Part shown: in pieces, positions 1 through 9,180 of the stretch
Position numbering within the stretch: position 1 is the first letter of the stretch
How the letters are laid out: every line of letters starts with the position of its first letter
Assembly: GCA_963556255.1 (NCBI GenBank)
Contig: OY744617.1
Coordinates: 30,607,566 to 30,671,565, forward strand
Direction: 5' to 3'
Origin: Allolobophora icterica
Lineage: Eukaryota > Annelida > Clitellata > Crassiclitellata > Lumbricidae
DNA: 64,000 bases
Notes under the pieces: generated by a model
The model's input: only the letters and a program-made list of their open reading frames with translations
The model's database searches: none
Told to the model about the DNA's origin: nothing
Position numbers and translations under genes: made by a program

Positions 1-480
1 TATCCAAACAGTAAGAAAGTTTCATCGAATTAAGAAGAGGTCGTTCCCGCATACGTGCGCTGCAACAATGGGAGGAAGGCATTTGAAGAAGCGTTACAGC
101 ATCACAGTATGGCTGTCCTTTATAAGACGTCTTTGGTGTCGGCAACACTCGAGCAGAGAATTTTTGCCTGTTCTAAAAACCAGAACTAAGTTGCTTTTTA
201 CTCCACAGAAGGTTCCTGTTCATCCTCACTGCCGTCTTCTTCAACCTCTGCTCCACAGATCGAATGCTACGTGGGACTCCGGAGCCCGTGATTCTCACAG
301 AGACACTCTGAGTGCGACTTTATTTTCTCAGCCTTTCAGGAAGCTTCTTCTATATGTGCGGCAATGATTTTTCCAGCCATTCAAGAAGCACCCGAATGAG
401 AATGAACTGTTGTACGATTTCATGCGTTCTTCGAAAGCTAATAGTTATATCACATTTCGTGACATTACATTACGGTAAAA
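1..480. other. Degenerate sequence, no intact gene
   Basis: No intact gene is visible. Short open stretches exist, but frames differ between this tract and its paralogue at 34,001-34,480 because of small indels, so they are unlikely to be translated. The composition resembles decayed coding sequence, possibly upstream parts of the LINE relic that follows. Confidence 0.5.
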
Positions 481-753
481 CTCGCTCCATAAGAAACCCT
501 GAAGAATAAGTTTGACATCTTCCAGAAACGGTACTGGAGGAGAAGCATGAGCATTGTCTACAATGCCCAGGTATCTAACGCTGAAGTATGTAGACGCACA
601 GGGTCAATCTCTATCGCAGAGATGATCAAGAAAAAGACAGTCGGTCACACACAACATTTTGCTGTCAGATTCGATCCTGCTCGAGCTCTGCGAACGATCA
701 GTGCCGGAGCGAGGGATGCCATGGAACAGGGCGCAAATTTTGCGACGGAATGA
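481..753 (+). pseudogene. Non-LTR retrotransposon RT C-terminal relic
   Basis: The reading frame contains YWRRSMSIVYNAQVSN, then EVCRRTGS and DPARALRTIS. This resembles the tail found after the RT thumb in many LINE proteins (an R-R-x-L-x-I core, then x-EV-x-RRTG, then a MDP-x-R motif). It is short and lacks any RT core. The paralogue at 34,481-34,795 keeps the same frame with several substitutions and a small insertion. Clade assignment (Jockey- or RTE-like) is uncertain. Confidence 0.6.
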
Positions 754-856
754 TTTAATTATTAGACTAATTACTTTATCTTGAAATATAATATCCATTT
801 ACAATGAAATAAATGTGATAAAATTAAGTGACAACAAATAAAAGTATATGTATATA

Positions 857-858
857 AC

Positions 859-901
<43 letters not shown>
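857..901 (+). repeat. (AAT)n microsatellite, left part
   Basis: About 15 AAT units. In copy B the matching position (about 34,864-34,965) is one uninterrupted AAT tract. Here it is split by a short inserted LINE tail. Confidence 0.95.
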
Positions 902-905
<4 letters not shown>

Positions 906-1017
906 CTTTCATGCGGCCAGAACTTGTCGAGTGATGCGCCGTTCCAGAGAAACATCATATTATCTCCGGATATAGTTTTGAACAACCCGAGGGATTATAT
1001 CTACCTCGGGTAAAAAA
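902..1017 (+). mobile_element. 5'-truncated RLE-LINE 3' tail in AAT repeat
   Basis: About 115 bp of unique sequence split an AAT tract that is continuous in copy B. It ends with a stem-loop (986-1,010: CCCGAGG, 11-nt loop, CCTCGGG) followed by an A-rich run and AAT units. The same ending terminates RLE-type LINE tails at 36,661 and 36,973, where coding sequence is recognisable, so this is read as a severely 5'-truncated copy. No coding sequence remains. Confidence 0.75.
986..1010 (+). other. 3'-terminal stem-loop of RLE-LINE tail
   Basis: Stem CCCGAGG pairs with CCTCGGG around an 11-nt loop beginning GATTATAT. The geometry is identical to stem-loops at 36,914, 37,216, 53,911 and 10,736 (minus strand). 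It probably forms in the element RNA and may be recognised by the reverse transcriptase during target-primed integration. Confidence 0.75.
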
Positions 1018-1026
1018 AATAATAAA

Positions 1027-1080
<54 letters not shown>

Positions 1081-1106
1081 TGATAATAATAATAATAATG
1101 ATAATC
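1018..1106 (+). repeat. (AAT)n microsatellite, right part
   Basis: Slightly interrupted AAT units, continuing the tract split by the LINE tail to its left. The sequence after it (1,107 onward) matches copy B from about 34,966. Confidence 0.95.
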
Positions 1107-1315
1107 TTTATTAATTGAAACTGAGAAGTACGCAGTAAGATTACACTGACATTTGATTCTGGGTCACGCTGCATCAAAGTAGCCTCGTCAGTGCTGATGG
1201 ATGCTAGTAATTCAAGCCGATCCAATGTCTTTAACTTACACGACTTTCCATTGGAAAGTAGTCAGCAACCATAAACCGTTGGAGAAGTATACCGAAGTCC
1301 GATTGGCGAGGAAAA

Positions 1316-1322
1316 TTATAAT

Positions 1323-1394
<72 letters not shown>
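1316..1394 (+). repeat. (AAT)n tract flanking the full-length RLE LINE
   Basis: About 25 AAT units. The unique sequence to the left matches copy B up to 35,167, where copy B continues through one AAT/AAC tract without interruption. Here the tract ends abruptly in the LINE 5' UTR. Confidence 0.95.
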
Positions 1395-1395
<1 letters not shown>

Positions 1396-1852
1396 GACGT
1401 AACGTAACGGAACAAGTCGGTCGTGGAATTTTATCTCTCGTAGGGGCTTTAAATGTTTAAAGGTTACGCGAGTTCGTCAGAATACGTTTTTAGTATCATT
1501 GTTTTTCTATCGATACCAGGACATGGATAATCTTTATATTTTCTGAAGTTATGCTAGGGATTTTACAGGATTTTAAATTAAAATGTGTGAAATGCACAAC
1601 TGGAAACCAGAATACAACTTCATTATCTACAACGGTAAAACAGTTAAAACATCTCACGACGTCACAATGCGCGTCGCCTAGCAACGCAATAAAAACGCTG
1701 ATTCATTGACATTTTAAACATAATTTGTTGACATTCGGTTTCAATCCTCCCACTCCAGATGTCTCCATTATCTTCCTCTTCATATGTCCATCTATAATAA
1801 CAATGCAATCCGGCTAAACCGAAAGGCAGAAGGCATCTTTTAATCGCAAGTC

Positions 1853-4804
1853 ATGAGCCAACGGTCACCGAAAGACGTTGGCATATGCCCAGTTTGTTTT
1901 AACGAATTTAAACTACACCGTACTAAAGGCACACTACACTCCCATGGACCCCGTCGGAACCCATGTCCCGGATCAGACCAGGCGCCTATTAGTGGTATGC
2001 AAACAGGGACCCGCTCTTCACACACAGCGCATTCTGACGATAGTCCGTACGATAATGATAGCGACGAAAACCTAATAAGCAGTGAGCCGTTACGAGACAT
2101 TTTAACCCATCCAAAGGTTAGAAGACCATTGATGAAACACATTCCACTTGCAACAAGAACAGCATGTAGGAACTTACTTACCAAGATCCTAAGGGCCGTT
2201 ATACAAGAACCACATAACCCCTTAAAATGGCAAGATCTACTCCAATTTCCATCAATAATTCTATCAAAGCCCAAGAGGGGAGGCAAAAAGCGGAACCTGG
2301 GCAAGATAATTCTACAGCGCATCGAAGCCTGGCATAGTGGAATGGTCTTCTCTGATGTAGCTAAAGAAATCACGCCATCTGACACACGAACCAGGAGGAA
2401 CGACAAGATCTACGATGGGAGCAAATATCTTGCCCAGGCAGTGTCTAGCAGACTCGAAGACGGCGACATAAAAGGGGCCCTTCGTTTGCTATGCTCTGAT
2501 GATGTTCCTGTAGAAGATTCACCTAGAGTGATGGAAGAACTGCAGAAGAAACACCCGAAGGCTTACAATGACCGGAGGACACTGCCATGCCCTCAGGAAG
2601 ACAAGTTTGACCCGATACAGGTTTCTGGAAAGATGGTTTGCAATGCTATAGCTTCCTTTCCAGCGGCATCTAGCGGAGGACCAGATGGCTTCACACCACA
2701 ACATCTAAAGGACCTTCTGTCCAATGCAACAGACACTGATTTCGTGGAGACTACTACCGATCTAGTCAATCTACTATTGAGAGGCGGGCTACCGAAACAC
2801 ATTGCAGAGATTTTATACGGCGGTAGACTCATAACACTTGGGAAAAAGGATGGCGGAATTAGACCGATCACAGTAGGATACACGTGGCGGCGTCTGGCTG
2901 CCAAGTGTATCTGCCAGGTTGTCACTCCATACCTATCGCGAAGTCTGTCACCGCTCCAAATCGGCGTGGGAGTTTCAGGAGGGGCCGAGGCTGCTGTCCA
3001 CGCAACCAGACGATACCTGCAGTCTATGCCCGACAACCATATTTTAGTGAAACTGGACTTCTCCAATGCCTTCAATGCTCTGAGAAGAGATTCAATGTTA
3101 GAGGCGATAGCAGCAAAAGCTCCAGAAATATACAGATACGTCTTTGACAACTATGCCTACGCTCCCCAGCTACAGACCAAACAGCATACTATTCTGTCAG
3201 AGGAAGGGACTCAACAAGGCGATCCCTTAGGACCACTGGAGTTCTGCCTGACGATACATCCACTTCTCGAGAGTCTGACAACCCCACTAAATATTGGCTA
3301 TATGGACGATCTCACACTTGCTGGACCGATTGATAAAGTCGAGTCCGACATCAGCTTGATAGAGAAACTCACGCCAATGTATGGTCTACAGCTGAATCGA
3401 GCAAAATGCGAAGCATCTTTTATAAGTTATGATGAAACAAACAATAGTCAGGCCTTAGCCGAGTTTGAAACTGTGGCCGTTGAAGATTTGACATTGCTTG
3501 GAGCACCGCTACTTCCAGGCAGAGCTGTCGATACATCCATTCAGAAAAAGATTGAAGATCTGGAGAAAGTCATCACAAGACTTGAGATGTTACACCCACA
3601 CGACTCATTCACCCTGTTAAGGTGCAGCTTAAGCATACCGAAGCTGCTATACATATTAAGAACCTCAGCCTGCTTCCTAAACAAAGGACTTCTATGCGAC
3701 TTCGACGAAGTCTTGAGAACGGGACTCTGTAGCCTTCTTAACATTCACATGAGCGACGATCAATGGATCCAGGCGTCTTTGCCTGTGAGAAACGGTGGTC
3801 TTGGGATTCGTAGTGCCGATATGCTGGCAACTTCCGCCTTTTTGGCATCAGCCGCTGGCACGCGAAGCCTTCAAGACCAACTGTTGCACGATGTCGCCGT
3901 AACGGTCGCAGATCCATTGGTAGAGGAGGCTTCTAGATCGTGGTCTTTGAGATCGAACGCGCCTACTCCCATCGAACAGAAGGCTCATGTACAAAGAGAA
4001 TGGGACAGCGCACTGATATCGCGTGCACTTGAAGGCCTTTCAGAAAGAGCCACTGATTCTACTGCTAAAGCCAGACTGTTAGCTGCGCAATCACCACACT
4101 CAGGAGACTGGCTTCAAGCACTACCCATAACAATCGCAGGATTACGGATGCCAGGAGAAGTTCTGAGAATAGCAGCCGGCATCCGGCTGGGCACTGCGTT
4201 ATGTGAAAAACACACATGTAAATGTGGGGCGATAGTAGAATCCAATGGCCATCACGGATTCTCTTGCATCAAGGGAACTGGAAGGCAACAACGACATGCC
4301 ATGATCAACGACGTGATTTGGCGGGCCTTCATCAGAGCCAAAATACCGGCCATCAAAGAGCCCAATGGCCTCTCCAGAGCTGACGGCAAAAGGCCTGATG
4401 GAGTCACCATAATTCCTTGGGCCAGAGGTCGATGCTTAGCGTGGGATGTCACGGTGCCAGACACATTCGCAGCATCGTATCAGCATGTAACATCGCAAAA
4501 CGCAGGTGCCGCAGCGGAAAAAGCAGCCCACAATAAGGAAAACAAATATGCTGTCATCTCGCAATCGCACCATTTCATACCTGTTGCAGTCGAAACCTCA
4601 GGAAGCTGGCACGCCGAGTCACTGGAATTTATCCAAGAACTTGGTTCCAAGATTAAAGCAGCTACAGGAGATCAGCGTGAGACCAGCCATCTGCTGCAGC
4701 GTCTATCAATTGCCCTGCAAACTGGAAACTCTCTATCTGTTCTAGGCACGTCGGACTCGAACAACAAGGAGACCGTGCAGCCAGGACTGAATGTCGGTCT
4801 ATAG
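1853..4804 (+). CDS. RT plus restriction-like endonuclease polyprotein
   Basis: A 983-residue protein expected to nick target DNA and reverse-transcribe the element RNA at the nick. The N terminus (residues about 12-42) has a CPVC...H...C arrangement like the DNA-binding zinc finger of this LINE group. The RT core shows motif A around VKLDFSNAF (Asp402), motif B EEGTQQGDPLGP, and motif C YMDD (residues 483-486). The C terminus has a CCHC-type knuckle (CKCG...GHHGFSC), then a PD-(D/E)XK-type nuclease with RPDG (Asp849) and AWDVT (Asp865). This domain order is that of R2/R4/Dong/HERO-type LINEs. No frameshift or internal stop is present, so it may still be functional. The first ATG of the frame places the zinc finger close to the N terminus, as expected. 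Antisense and other-frame ORFs here are shadows. Confidence 0.93.
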   Translation: MSQRSPKDVGICPVCFNEFKLHRTKGTLHSHGPRRNPCPGSDQAPISGMQTGTRSSHTAHSDDSPYDNDSDENLISSEPLRDILTHPKVRRPLMKHIPLATRTACRNLLTKILRAVIQEPHNPLKWQDLLQFPSIILSKPKRGGKKRNLGKIILQRIEAWHSGMVFSDVAKEITPSDTRTRRNDKIYDGSKYLAQAVSSRLEDGDIKGALRLLCSDDVPVEDSPRVMEELQKKHPKAYNDRRTLPCPQEDKFDPIQVSGKMVCNAIASFPAASSGGPDGFTPQHLKDLLSNATDTDFVETTTDLVNLLLRGGLPKHIAEILYGGRLITLGKKDGGIRPITVGYTWRRLAAKCICQVVTPYLSRSLSPLQIGVGVSGGAEAAVHATRRYLQSMPDNHILVKLDFSNAFNALRRDSMLEAIAAKAPEIYRYVFDNYAYAPQLQTKQHTILSEEGTQQGDPLGPLEFCLTIHPLLESLTTPLNIGYMDDLTLAGPIDKVESDISLIEKLTPMYGLQLNRAKCEASFISYDETNNSQALAEFETVAVEDLTLLGAPLLPGRAVDTSIQKKIEDLEKVITRLEMLHPHDSFTLLRCSLSIPKLLYILRTSACFLNKGLLCDFDEVLRTGLCSLLNIHMSDDQWIQASLPVRNGGLGIRSADMLATSAFLASAAGTRSLQDQLLHDVAVTVADPLVEEASRSWSLRSNAPTPIEQKAHVQREWDSALISRALEGLSERATDSTAKARLLAAQSPHSGDWLQALPITIAGLRMPGEVLRIAAGIRLGTALCEKHTCKCGAIVESNGHHGFSCIKGTGRQQRHAMINDVIWRAFIRAKIPAIKEPNGLSRADGKRPDGVTIIPWARGRCLAWDVTVPDTFAASYQHVTSQNAGAAAEKAAHNKENKYAVISQSHHFIPVAVETSGSWHAESLEFIQELGSKIKAATGDQRETSHLLQRLSIALQTGNSLSVLGTSDSNNKETVQPGLNVGL

Positions 4805-4826
4805 CCTAGAATCCCTAGATAGGCTA
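4802..4826 (+). other. Stem-loop at RLE-LINE stop codon
   Basis: TAGCCTA (4,802-4,808) pairs with TAGGCTA (4,820-4,826) across an 11-nt loop. The first three bases are the stop codon of the LINE ORF. Sequence differs from the CCCGAGG stem-loops of the truncated tails, but stem and loop lengths are the same. Confidence 0.65.
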
Positions 4827-4861
4827 CATTTAACAATTCGTCTGCATATGAGTTTGTTGGT

Positions 4862-5032
<171 letters not shown>

Positions 5033-5440
5033 CGGAAGTACATGACAGGAGCAAGATGGTAGGTGATTTTGAGCAAATCCTTCACTCACTATTACTTGGT
5101 CATTCGGTAGCGGGGCGCTTAATAAATGCATAATGATAATAGTGAAGGAGACGACTGGAGCAAGATGGCTTGGGACGTTAAGGGAAGGCTAAACTCATGC
5201 GATGGTACATCTATCGTCGTAACACCGTAGCATCGATGAACGAGAAAACAGCTTTATTGGAACACGCAACATGCAAGTCACGTAAGCAATTTCTCTGGCT
5301 CGATGAGGCTCTCCCTAGAAACTAGGAGACATTAACATCCGCTGCGAAAAATAGCACAACATTTCATAGGCTTCGTATCTGTGCCACTGCTCTTGACGTC
5401 TTCTAAAATCATGCGTTGAAGTGTTGGTGGTTCACGGTAA
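5033..5440. other. Paralogous unique block with SINE remnant
   Basis: Collinear with 35,273-35,674. The first 110 bp contain the SINE-like phrase GAGCAAATCCTTCACTC and GCTTAATAAATGCATAAT, a decayed 3' end of the SINE family seen nearby. A short ORF (5,197-5,325) is listed separately. Nothing else is recognised. Confidence 0.5.
5197..5325 (+). other. Short ORF conserved between paralogues (42 aa)
   Basis: Begins MRWYIYRRNTVAS and ends DEALPRN. The copy at 35,432-35,560 has the same length and stop with 5 amino-acid changes and 3 silent changes by eye. That pattern does not show selection. I do not recognise it; it could be an exon fragment or decayed transposon coding sequence. Confidence 0.25.
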
Positions 5441-5640
5441 CCGAATGAATGGAGCGCTCGCCTTGTAACCCAGAGTATGAATTCAAGCCTCGGTCACTGT
5501 GTACGATCCTTGAGCAAGTCCTTCACTACAATTGATCAGGTCCATCTATTGATGCTTGGTCATTAGATAGTGGCTTTTAATAACTGTGCAATAACAGCAA
5601 CAGCAACAACAAAAACAACAACAACAGCAATAATAATAAT
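5436..5640 (+). repeat. tRNA-derived SINE (GAGCAAGTCCTTCAC family)
   Basis: The head resembles a tRNA gene with weak A and B boxes (AATTCAAGCCT). It is followed by a body with CCTTGAGCAAGTCCTTCAC and a tail TTAGATAGTGGCTTTTAATAA, ending in AAC/AAT-type repeats. In copy B the same SINE begins right after a DNA-transposon insertion (36,110). Related copies lie at 5,735, 19,262, 37,682 and 48,770 (reverse). Confidence 0.65.
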
Positions 5641-5700
5641 GGTAGTAGTAGCAGCAGCAGTAGTACTAGTAGTAGTAATAGTAGTAAAGTCCTGTGGCTT
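5640..5700 (+). repeat. (AGT)n/(AGC)n short microsatellite
   Basis: A short tract of AGT, AGC and AAT units. In copy B the matching interval (36,275-37,615) has grown to more than 1.3 kb by microsatellite expansion and two LINE-tail insertions, so this is close to the pre-insertion state. Confidence 0.85.
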
Positions 5701-5734
5701 CTAATGCACATTTTATCATTTTCCCTCGCTTCAT

Positions 5735-5935
5735 TTACCACTTGGGACTCGGTAGCTGAATTATTGAAGCGTTCGGCCTATAATTCGGAGAGTACGGGGT
5801 TCGAGCTTCCCCCTCACCGAGGCGGTCACTGTGTTAGGACCTTGAGCAAGTCCTCGAGTCCCTTGACCTACAATTGCTCAGTGCCATCGATGTTTTGTCG
5901 TATGGCCGTTTCTACACTTCTGAACATTATAAGGA
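5735..5935 (+). repeat. tRNA-derived SINE, second copy
   Basis: A better tRNA-like head: GGTAGCTGAATTATTGAAGC (A-box region) and GGGGTTCGAGCTTCC (B box), followed by the shared body GACCTTGAGCAAGTCC and an AATTGCTCAGTGCCATCGAT segment. The paralogue is at 37,682-37,840. Pol III promoter boxes suggest a tRNA origin; it is not a functional tRNA. Confidence 0.7.
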
Positions 5936-5989
5936 GGGCAATATCAAATACAATTGCATTGAAGTAATCTACACTAAAATTGTGGATCC

Positions 5990-6285
5990 AAGGCTAATAT
6001 ATTGTTTTGCTGCTCTACTGTGGCTGTCCAGCCTCGTGGCTCACTTCGCTCTGCAGCGCAGGCTGAGATCCTTGTCCCCCGCGCGCGGACTGCTATACAG
6101 CAACACCGTGCCTTCTCTGTCTCTGGAGCAGCGATCTGGAATGGGCTCCAAGTAGCGCTGCGCCTGACCCCAATCGATTGCTCTTCTGTGTTCCACCCTT
6201 GCCTTAAAACTGTCTTGTTTAACCTGGGATGGACTGGGAGCGCTCCTGAGTAGAAAACTTTGAAGGGGCGCTATATAAAACCTCT

Positions 6286-6288
<3 letters not shown>
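5990..6288 (+). mobile_element. 5'-truncated L2-like LINE 3' tail
   Basis: The frame at 6,002-6,253 reads GSLRSAAQ, then VPRARTAIQQHRAFSVSG, then AIWNGL and LKTVLF. This is the typical C-terminal tail of L2/CR1-group RT proteins (RSA...L.VPR.RT...RAFSV..P..WN.LP...K..LF). It is followed by GGGGCGCTATATAAAAC and AAT repeats. The paralogue is at 37,935-38,215. Elements sharing the GCGCTATATAAA end recur through the window. Confidence 0.8.

Positions 6289-6361
<73 letters not shown>
6289..6361 (+). repeat. (AAT)n tail of the L2-like copy
   Basis: About 24 AAT units directly after the GCGCTATATAAA end. The copy-B tail (38,219-38,290) is shorter and interrupted. Confidence 0.95.
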
Positions 6362-7030
6362 AAATTGTGTTGCATTTACATATTTGTAAAAGGGCCTCTA
6401 GTAGGCCTAGGGTGAACCGTTCAGAGGCGCTCCAAGTGCGCAAGGCCACAAGAGAAAAAATAATTTTTGAGAAAGGCAGTATAATTCTATAATCTATTTC
6501 TGTAATTTCGTCTACAGTAAATCTATTCTAAAAATCTATTCTGTCGATTTTTAATTTATAAATTCTAGAGATAGTGATAATAATTATAATTGAAATTGGA
6601 CATTTACATAGAGAACAAAACAAGCAGAGGATCTTTCTACGTTAGCGTTAGATGTCGTTAAGAACAACAATAATTATGGCTTCAGTTAACAAAGCAATAT
6701 TACAAAACAGTGGCACATCAGGTAAAAAGGAAATTCAAAAGGTAAACGGTAGCATTTTAAAAGGTAAAAATTAAAAGGATAATTCAAAAGATAAAAAGAT
6801 AATTCAAAAGATAAAAAGGTGATTCAAAAGGTTAAAGGTAAGTATTTCCTAACTTGACCCTATTTAATTCGGAAGTGCAGCAGAGCACGACCTACTGATC
6901 TATGACGGCACAAGACAACCTGTGAAACGATTGAGAATATAAACTTATTTTGATTAAATTTGGCCTCGATATCTGGTTATCTGGTTAGATGAGTTGACAA
7001 AAATACGGGTCAGATAATCAGTTCTAGTTA
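6362..7030. other. AT-rich unique block with a short tandem repeat
   Basis: No gene is visible. Positions 6,726-6,836 hold three to five imperfect units built on AATTCAAAAGATAAAAAG. The paralogue is at 38,291-38,940 with small indels. Confidence 0.6.
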
Positions 7031-7262
7031 GTTCTATGCACATTTAGTGCATATGACATCAGTAGAAGACTGTGTAGATCATACATCTAATGCAAATGAT
7101 TATATATGACTTCTGTATGCATCTAATGCAAGTGAAATCAGTAGATGACTTTCTATACATCTAATGCAAATGACTACATGATTTCTGTATTCATCTAATG
7201 CAAGTGACATCAGTAGATGACTTCTGCGTACATCTAATGCCCATGCAGCATCAACAGATGAC
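7030..7262 (+). repeat. Minisatellite, CATCTAATGCAA-type units
   Basis: Repeated phrases CATCTAATGCAAATGAC and CATCAGTAGATGACTT alternate at roughly 30-bp spacing. Copy B (38,945-39,335) has more units, so array length changed after duplication. ORFs here are not credible genes. Confidence 0.8.
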
Positions 7263-7540
7263 TAAGGTTCAGATGAATACCTATGTGCAGAAGAATTTGA
7301 CCTTTCTGTGGCATTGTTGTTCCCGTTCAGCTGGACATCTCTTCCCCCCTTTCCTAGAGAACCACGTGGCGCCTACACACTTAGCTTCGACGGCCAACTC
7401 CACGAATTCGCGTGATTGATGCTAAGCGGATGGAAATGGTCTGAAGCTCAATTCAGCAGCAGCAGCAACCACGGCAACAGCGGCTGCTGAATCTTTGCTA
7501 TGACTGCTTTGCATGCAACCTTAGTCTCCGCGACCGTCTG
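7263..7540. other. Unique paralogous block
   Basis: Nearly identical to 39,336-39,640. It contains short CAG runs near 7,457. No gene recognised. Confidence 0.5.
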
Positions 7541-8168
7541 TCTATTAAGCTGTGTATCTGTCTGTGGCTGTCCGGCTGCCTGGCTGTGTATGTGTGTATG
7601 TGTGTATACGTGTCTTTGCCTGCCTCTCTGCCTGCGTGCCTGTATGAGTCTGCATGTCCGCTTGCCTTCCTGTCTGTCTGTTCGTATGTATGTCTGCCTA
7701 CATTTCGCTGTGTATGTGCTTGCTTGCCTGTCTGCCAGTTTGTATAGATGAGTTTGTTTCTGGCAATCTGTCTGTCTGTCTGTCTGCCTGCTTGCATTCT
7801 ATCAGAATGTATGCGTATGCCTGTCCGTTTGATTGTGTTTACGGGCATATCTGCCAGAGTGCCTGTCTGCTTATCTGTCTGCCTGCCTGTCTGTCTGTGC
7901 ACCGGTCTGCTCGTCTGCCTATCTGCCTGTTTGTCTGCCTATCTGCCTGTTTGTCTGCCTGTCTTTCTGCTTATCTGTCTGTCTGACTGTTTGTCTGACT
8001 GCCTATCTACCTGGCTGTCTACCTGTCTGCCTGTCTGTCTGTCTGCCTGTCAGTCTGTCTAACTATCTGGGTGCCTGCCTCTCTGCCTGCCTGTCTGTCT
8101 GCCTGTGTATCTGTCTGTCTGACTGCCTGTCTGCCTCTCTGTCTGTCTATCTGTCTGTGTGTCTGACT
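7541..8168 (+). repeat. (CTGT)n/(CTGC)n low-complexity tract
   Basis: About 630 bp of degenerate CTGT, CTGC and CTAT tetramers. Cys/Leu-rich ORFs on one strand and Gln/Thr-rich ORFs on the other are by-products of the repeat. The paralogous tract is 39,645-40,207. Confidence 0.9.
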
Positions 8169-8600
8169 ACTACTCCGAGATCTGTCTCGTTCTTTCTCCC
8201 TGAATAGGATTTAATTAAGATGCCGAGTAATCCGTCATATTTCTTGTCGAGCGTTTAGGTTCTCGGCACCATATTTAACCCCTATAACCCTGCGGCGGGG
8301 ATGAGTGGGGAGCAAAGGGTGACAGGACGCCAGCCGACACCCCGCATTCCTTCCCCCAGCCTCTGTGTCCGATCAGCATCTTCCGTGAAGGACGACAACT
8401 TCATCCATCAACGCTAGGACTTCCGTTCAACACCTTGCGCCATCTCGCAGACAATAAACAATTGCTTGAACAGTGCACATGCATATACATAAATGTACAT
8501 ATATACGCACACACATATATACATGTTCATATATAAATAAATATACGTACGCATATATATATATATACAGATACAGTATGTACATATATTTTCTTAGCCA
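8169..8600. other. Well-conserved unique block
   Basis: The best-conserved part of the duplication, matching 40,208-40,638 with only a few differences. It includes a short GC-rich centre (GCGGCGGGGATGAGTGG) and ends in AT-rich, TATATA-containing sequence just before the acidic ORF. A promoter role is possible but unsupported. Confidence 0.4.
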
Positions 8601-8605
8601 TACAA

Positions 8606-8734
8606 ATGAAAGAGCGTGACCAATCTGTAGACCACATAATTGAAATGATGAGTTTGAAGCTGACAGACAGATATCTGAGAAGTCTGAATAGGAAAGAAGT
8701 AGAAGAAGATAAAGAAAAAGAAGAAGAAGAATAA
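8606..8734 (+). pseudogene. Truncated acidic-tail ORF, paralogue of 40,644-40,928
   Basis: Starts MKERDQSVDHIIEMMSL and stops after 42 codons within a GAA run. The copy-B version has the same start (MKERDQCVEHIIEMMSL) but stays open for 94 codons through an Asp/Glu-rich tract. The N-terminal 34 residues differ at about seven positions. I do not recognise the family; it may be a first exon or chance coding next to a GAA/GAT repeat. Confidence 0.3.
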
Positions 8735-8898
8735 TAAGAAGATGATGATGCAATTGATGAAGGTGATGTTGAAGATGATGAAGATGATGAAGACGAAGAA
8801 AATGAAAAAGAAGATGCGATGATGAAGGTGAAGATGAAAATTGAGGTACTGAAGGTGAAGATGAAGAAGGAGAAGAAGAATGAGAAGAAGAAGCTGTC
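8700..8898 (+). repeat. (GAA)n/(GAT)n low-complexity tract
   Basis: Purine-rich GAA, GAT and AAG units about 200 bp long. The paralogous tract lies at 40,737-40,930. Confidence 0.85.
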
Positions 8899-8924
8899 CC
8901 TCAGGCTACTATCACCTATAGGGG

Positions 8925-9180
8925 CATCCATCGGTTTGAAGTGCTAGCGGCTTCATTTTCGTAACCTCATCATATGAGGTGGGTGGCCAGTCCTCTCCCT
9001 TTGCCGTTTCATCTTCCCACCGACAGTGTACACACTGTACAGTCAGTGTACTCTTAGATCTGAGTTGGGTAAGGGGCACCGGTGGAGCAGAAATCTTGCA
9101 ACAACTTCTACACCGGCAAGGATTTGAACCCCCGAACACTCAGTTGACAATCGAGCACACTAACCACTAGACCAACGTGT
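8925..9180 (-). repeat. Asp-tRNA-like SINE
   Basis: Read on the minus strand, 9,178-9,112 resembles a tRNA gene: A-box TGGTCTAGTGGTTAGTG, anticodon-loop region with GTC, and B-box GGGGTTCAAATCC. The body continues to about 8,925 with GTCGGTGGGAAGATGA. No CCA-end structure or intact acceptor stem is present, so this is a SINE, not a tRNA gene. The paralogue is at 40,975-41,225, and a body-only relic lies at 46,155-46,290. Confidence 0.75.

Larger units (their letters stand above)
1395..4861 (+). mobile_element. Full-length RLE-type non-LTR retrotransposon
   Basis: The element runs from the end of one AAT tract to the start of another. It has a 458-bp 5' UTR, one long ORF (1,853-4,804), a stem-loop overlapping the stop codon, and about 35 bp of 3' UTR before AAT repeats. 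Copy B carries the same flanks with an unbroken AAT/AAC tract, so this is an insertion into the microsatellite. Early-branching LINEs with a restriction-like endonuclease are often site-specific, and Dong of Bombyx mori is known to sit in TAA repeats. An R4/Dong-like relationship is inferred from target and domain order, not from a tree. A TSD cannot be read inside a microsatellite. The intact ORF suggests a recent insertion. Confidence 0.9.

Noticed and set aside
1840..2406. 188-codon minus-strand ORF and other frames over the RLE LINE
   Set aside because: Shadows of the intact RT-nuclease ORF on the plus strand.
7498..8207. Cys/Leu-rich and Gln/Thr-rich ORFs (also 39,596-40,247)
   Set aside because: Products of CTGT/CTGC tetranucleotide repeats; frames differ between the two paralogues.
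9112..9178. Functional tRNA-Asp gene
   Set aside because: A and B boxes and a GTC anticodon region are visible, but the acceptor stem is not paired and a SINE body follows directly; the same unit recurs at 40,975.
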